The translations under genes and the position numbers were made by a program. Shown in pieces: positions 17,201 through 18,444 of a stretch of DNA of 18,444 nt. The DNA is taken from positions 1 to 18,444 of the forward strand of contig JAEDFO010000051.1 of assembly GCA_016292745.1 (NCBI GenBank), given 5' to 3'. This stretch comes from Muribaculaceae bacterium (lineage in GTDB: Bacteria > Bacteroidota > Bacteroidia > Bacteroidales > Muribaculaceae). The notes beneath the pieces are model-generated. The model was not told the origin of the DNA. It searched no databases and saw nothing but the letters and a program-made list of their open reading frames with translations. How positions within the stretch are numbered: position 1 is the first letter of the stretch; the number at the start of each line of letters is the position of its first letter.

Positions 17201-18279
17201 TATTCGCCCGATACTACCAGACCAAGCGCGGCCACAACAAGAGCAGCAAGGGATGGGGTCTCGGTTTGGCTCTGGTGCAGAAACTTGCCACCATCCACAA
17301 AGGCTCAGTGGCAGTGCAGAGCACAATCGGAGTGGGCAGCACGTTTACCGTCGACCTTAATGTGTCGGCCGAAGCCTTCGATGAAACATCGAAAATCGCG
17401 CCCGACAAGATGGTTATCCCAATCGAGCGATACGAATACACCACCCCGGCACTCGTATCGGCCAATGCATCGAAACCGGCCAAGCCCGACTCCAATCCTC
17501 TATTCTCGATTCTGCTCGTAGAGGACAACGAGGAAATGCTGCAACTGCTGGCCGACATATTCTCCCCTAACTACAACATATTCACCGCTACCAACGGCAA
17601 GGAGGCGCTCGATATAGCCCTGACAGAGCCAATCAACTTGGTTATCAGCGACGTAATGATGCCGATAATGGACGGCAACGAATTGTGCAAGCGGCTGAAA
17701 GGCAACGTAACAACCTCGCATATCCCCGTGATTCTGCTCACAGCAAAAAACGACACCAAAGATGTGATGGAAGGCTACGAAAGCGGAGCCGAGGCTTATG
17801 TGCAGAAGCCGTTCGACCCTGCAATCCTTGAGCTGCAGGTGAACAACGCCATTAAGGCCCGTCAGGAACTGCGCGAAAAAATCTTCGACCAAAAAGAACC
17901 CGATGCCGACGACCTTGAGCACCTGAGCAAATTCGACAAGGAATTCATCGACCAGATTAACGATATAATCGAGCAGAACATAGGCAACGACCATTTCTCT
18001 ATTGCAGAAATAACCGAGAAACTCTGCATCAGCCGTAGTCTGCTGCACGTGAAGATGAAAACCTTGCTTGACATTTCCACCGGCGACTACATCAGAAAGA
18101 AACGCCTCGCCCATGCCTGCTCGCTGCTCGCCGAGGGTTACAATGTGTCGGAAACCGCCTATAAAACCGGATTCTCCGACCCAAACTACTTCTCGAAAAC
18201 GTTCAAGAAAGAGTTTGGAGTAACCCCCACCGAATATCACAATCAACAGCAACAACTGAAAAATAATGAATCCAAATAA
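14236..18279 (+). CDS. Hybrid two-component system regulator (HTCS): sensor, kinase, receiver and AraC output
   Basis: The best start is the ATG at 14236 (1347 residues); a TTG one codon earlier extends the frame but is less likely. The signal sequence ends near Ala21. About fourteen Reg_prop blades (WIGT/WVGT type, about 25-670) form two seven-bladed periplasmic propellers. A Y_Y_Y domain (about 682-768) and one transmembrane helix (about 770-791) follow. The kinase has phospho-acceptor His826 in SVSHELKTP, an N box with Asn939 and Asn943, DTGIGI (976-981) and GWGLGLAL (from 1006). The receiver has acidic Glu1096/Asp1097, phospho-acceptor Asp1139 (SDVMMP), Thr1169 and Lys1191. An AraC-type DNA-binding domain (about 1240-1340) ends the protein. 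All key residues are intact. HTCS proteins bind an oligosaccharide in the periplasm and switch on their PUL. The 22-base gap after the propeller gene suggests co-transcription with its own targets. Confidence 0.96.
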   Translation: MYKFIRQITPLLLLLASLAMSANNSYRFIHITGNDGLSHQQVEHLMQDHKGEIWIGTRNGLQRYNGYEIISYFNDINNPNSLPHNTITALFEDSRKRIWVATDKGVCLFRPESNDFNVITSDYKRMNSIIETSSGKIVFTGQQLAWYDEENQCIVNVERRPESYIIASAIDSNDNIFVASNTSIMYYDTSLNQATQINSEYFSDFLTGFDGIVPLFFDSRGRLWVGRNGDGVMWIDLAKGTSKIYRPDEISDGTVRKITEDKSHRIWLGTEKGLTIINPDESIEIIRQNFVDKNKLNDNAVYDILCDRDGNIWVGTYFGGINVLPKKNELFNWIEPGYGNNNLRGKAIRKIIEPVPGTLWIASEDGGLNILDTATGQIDLFNKIPSLGHNIHDIFLDNEMSTIWIGTFRNGLFTYNLRTHQYNRYLPKDNTGIPSDAVFQTVKQHNGTIWVGTTQGLRKFDPKTQSFAKPNHPALDFNFIYCMLVDNNDNVWVGTRNFGLFCIDSSTNEIIEWGENSFTDKYITCLFQSDDGTIWIGTNNNGVQFIDKNSQTPTHLTLDVTLLNCTVCNIIADNSNCVWFSTNQGLYRYNRTRNEITRFTAEDGIPSNQFNFASGILASNGMLYFGSVNGLISFNPDMISTHHQQFDVHLRRLTIDDIPQTSLTDGSPLVQNIDDTESITLSYNQSRSFSIEYAVVAIGSSNSINYQVRLVGVDKEWRNVGTERKFVGSNLSPGKYTLQIRANNTNIGWDEEPTKQITIVIRPPFYQSGWAYTLYLIVIALAIILAIRIANARIKDRNDVKIANLQKEKLEEINQLKLDFFTSVSHELKTPLSLIMVPLKYIAQHYTLQSDASEKLDAAIKNTEKMVGLIDELVTFNKMESGTFRFYIQKGNPVQFVANIVQLFSEIISESQLQLYTHFEDNGEEVWFSPAYVERIVNNLMSNAIKFTSPGGKISVSASIFENGDSFTHLRIAVADTGIGIAAEEQQNIFARYYQTKRGHNKSSKGWGLGLALVQKLATIHKGSVAVQSTIGVGSTFTVDLNVSAEAFDETSKIAPDKMVIPIERYEYTTPALVSANASKPAKPDSNPLFSILLVEDNEEMLQLLADIFSPNYNIFTATNGKEALDIALTEPINLVISDVMMPIMDGNELCKRLKGNVTTSHIPVILLTAKNDTKDVMEGYESGAEAYVQKPFDPAILELQVNNAIKARQELREKIFDQKEPDADDLEHLSKFDKEFIDQINDIIEQNIGNDHFSIAEITEKLCISRSLLHVKMKTLLDISTGDYIRKKRLAHACSLLAEGYNVSETAYKTGFSDPNYFSKTFKKEFGVTPTEYHNQQQQLKNNESK

Positions 18280-18301
18280 CAATCATAAAACAGTTTTTCT
18301 T

Positions 18302-18309
18302 TAATTTTG
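18302..18309 (+). promoter_or_regulatory. Bacteroidota-type -7 promoter box (TAATTTTG) before the last gene
   Basis: TAATTTTG matches all six fixed positions of TAnnTTTG and lies 23 bases ahead of the ATG at 18333, in the 53-base AT-rich gap after the HTCS gene. No clear -33 TTTG is found at standard spacing. If used, it would give a very short leader and make the last gene a separate unit, although read-through from the HTCS gene is equally possible because no terminator hairpin is visible between them. Confidence 0.4.
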
Positions 18310-18332
18310 CAACCATTAATCAAACCAAAATC

Positions 18333-18444
18333 ATGAGATTAACCTTTCTAACCATCATTTCATTATTATCTCTTGCTTTATCGGCACAAAACATTCCGAA
18401 TCCCATTCTCGACAATGTGGCCGACATTGGTGTGCTTCGCTACA
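18333..18444 (+). CDS. Partial secreted protein, probable GH43/GH117-type propeller glycosidase (N-terminus only)
   Basis: Only the first 37 codons are present, and the frame is open at the window edge. Residues 1-18 are a classic signal peptide (MRLTFLTIISLLSL core, cleavage near LSA before Gln19). The mature start NIPNPILDNVADIGVLRY resembles the first blade of five-bladed beta-propeller glycosidases of the GH43 or GH117 type. In those, a short NP segment precedes an Asp that is often catalytic (here the candidate is Asp31 in VADIGV) and a Y-rich strand. No lipobox is seen. The evidence is short, so the family is tentative. It is on the same strand and follows the HTCS gene by 53 bases, as expected for another PUL enzyme. 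Confidence 0.45.
   Translation, partial: MRLTFLTIISLLSLALSAQNIPNPILDNVADIGVLRY

Noticed and set aside
17500..18282. Antisense open frame (260 codons) opposite the receiver/AraC part of the HTCS gene
   Set aside because: The sense strand encodes complete receiver and DNA-binding domains with all key residues; the antisense product has no recognisable features.

Overview
The window looks like part of a polysaccharide utilization locus (PUL) from a member of the Bacteroidota, most likely order Bacteroidales. The signs are an adjacent SusC-like/SusD-like pair, a hybrid two-component system (HTCS) regulator fusing sensor, kinase, receiver and AraC-type domains, lipoprotein signals, A-rich start regions without Shine-Dalgarno motifs, and TAnnTTTG promoter-like boxes. 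Three proteins end in tails resembling type IX secretion system (T9SS) type A sorting domains. Together with coding DNA of roughly balanced GC, this would fit a gut family such as Muribaculaceae, but the family is an inference and cannot be proven here.

Layout: every gene is on the + strand. A 300-base leader with a candidate promoter precedes a GH2 glycosidase (301-2157). Next comes an ELWxxDGT-repeat propeller protein with a T9SS-like tail (2229-4076), closed by a strong intrinsic terminator (4093-4134). A leader holding two mutually exclusive hairpins precedes the uptake unit: SusC-like TonB-dependent transporter (4218-7355), SusD-like lipoprotein (7374-9068) and a putative surface glycan-binding lipoprotein (9092-10072), spaced by 18 and 23 bases. 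A second strong terminator-type hairpin (10113-10144) follows. The next unit contains two tandem paralogous proteins with a sialidase-superfamily/GH93-like propeller, a CBM9/DOMON-like domain and a T9SS-like tail (10167-12200 and 12219-14213). The HTCS (14236-18279) begins 22 bases after the second. The window ends inside a further secreted protein (from 18333) whose N-terminus resembles GH43/GH117-type five-bladed propeller glycosidases.

How the genes may work together (inference): the T9SS-tailed propeller proteins would act at or outside the outer membrane, releasing or holding oligosaccharides. The SusD-like and third lipoproteins capture these and the SusC-like channel imports them. GH2 and possibly the last protein trim them further in the periplasm, and the HTCS senses a released oligosaccharide with its two periplasmic propellers and activates the locus. 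GH93-like plus GH43-like signatures would suit an arabinose-containing plant glycan, but the substrate remains a hypothesis. The most unusual aspects are the T9SS-type tails on PUL proteins, the ELWxxDGT protein next to susC, the domain-for-domain duplicated propeller genes, and the stem-loops that divide the locus into expression blocks. No RNA genes, insertion sequences, CRISPR arrays or phage genes were seen.
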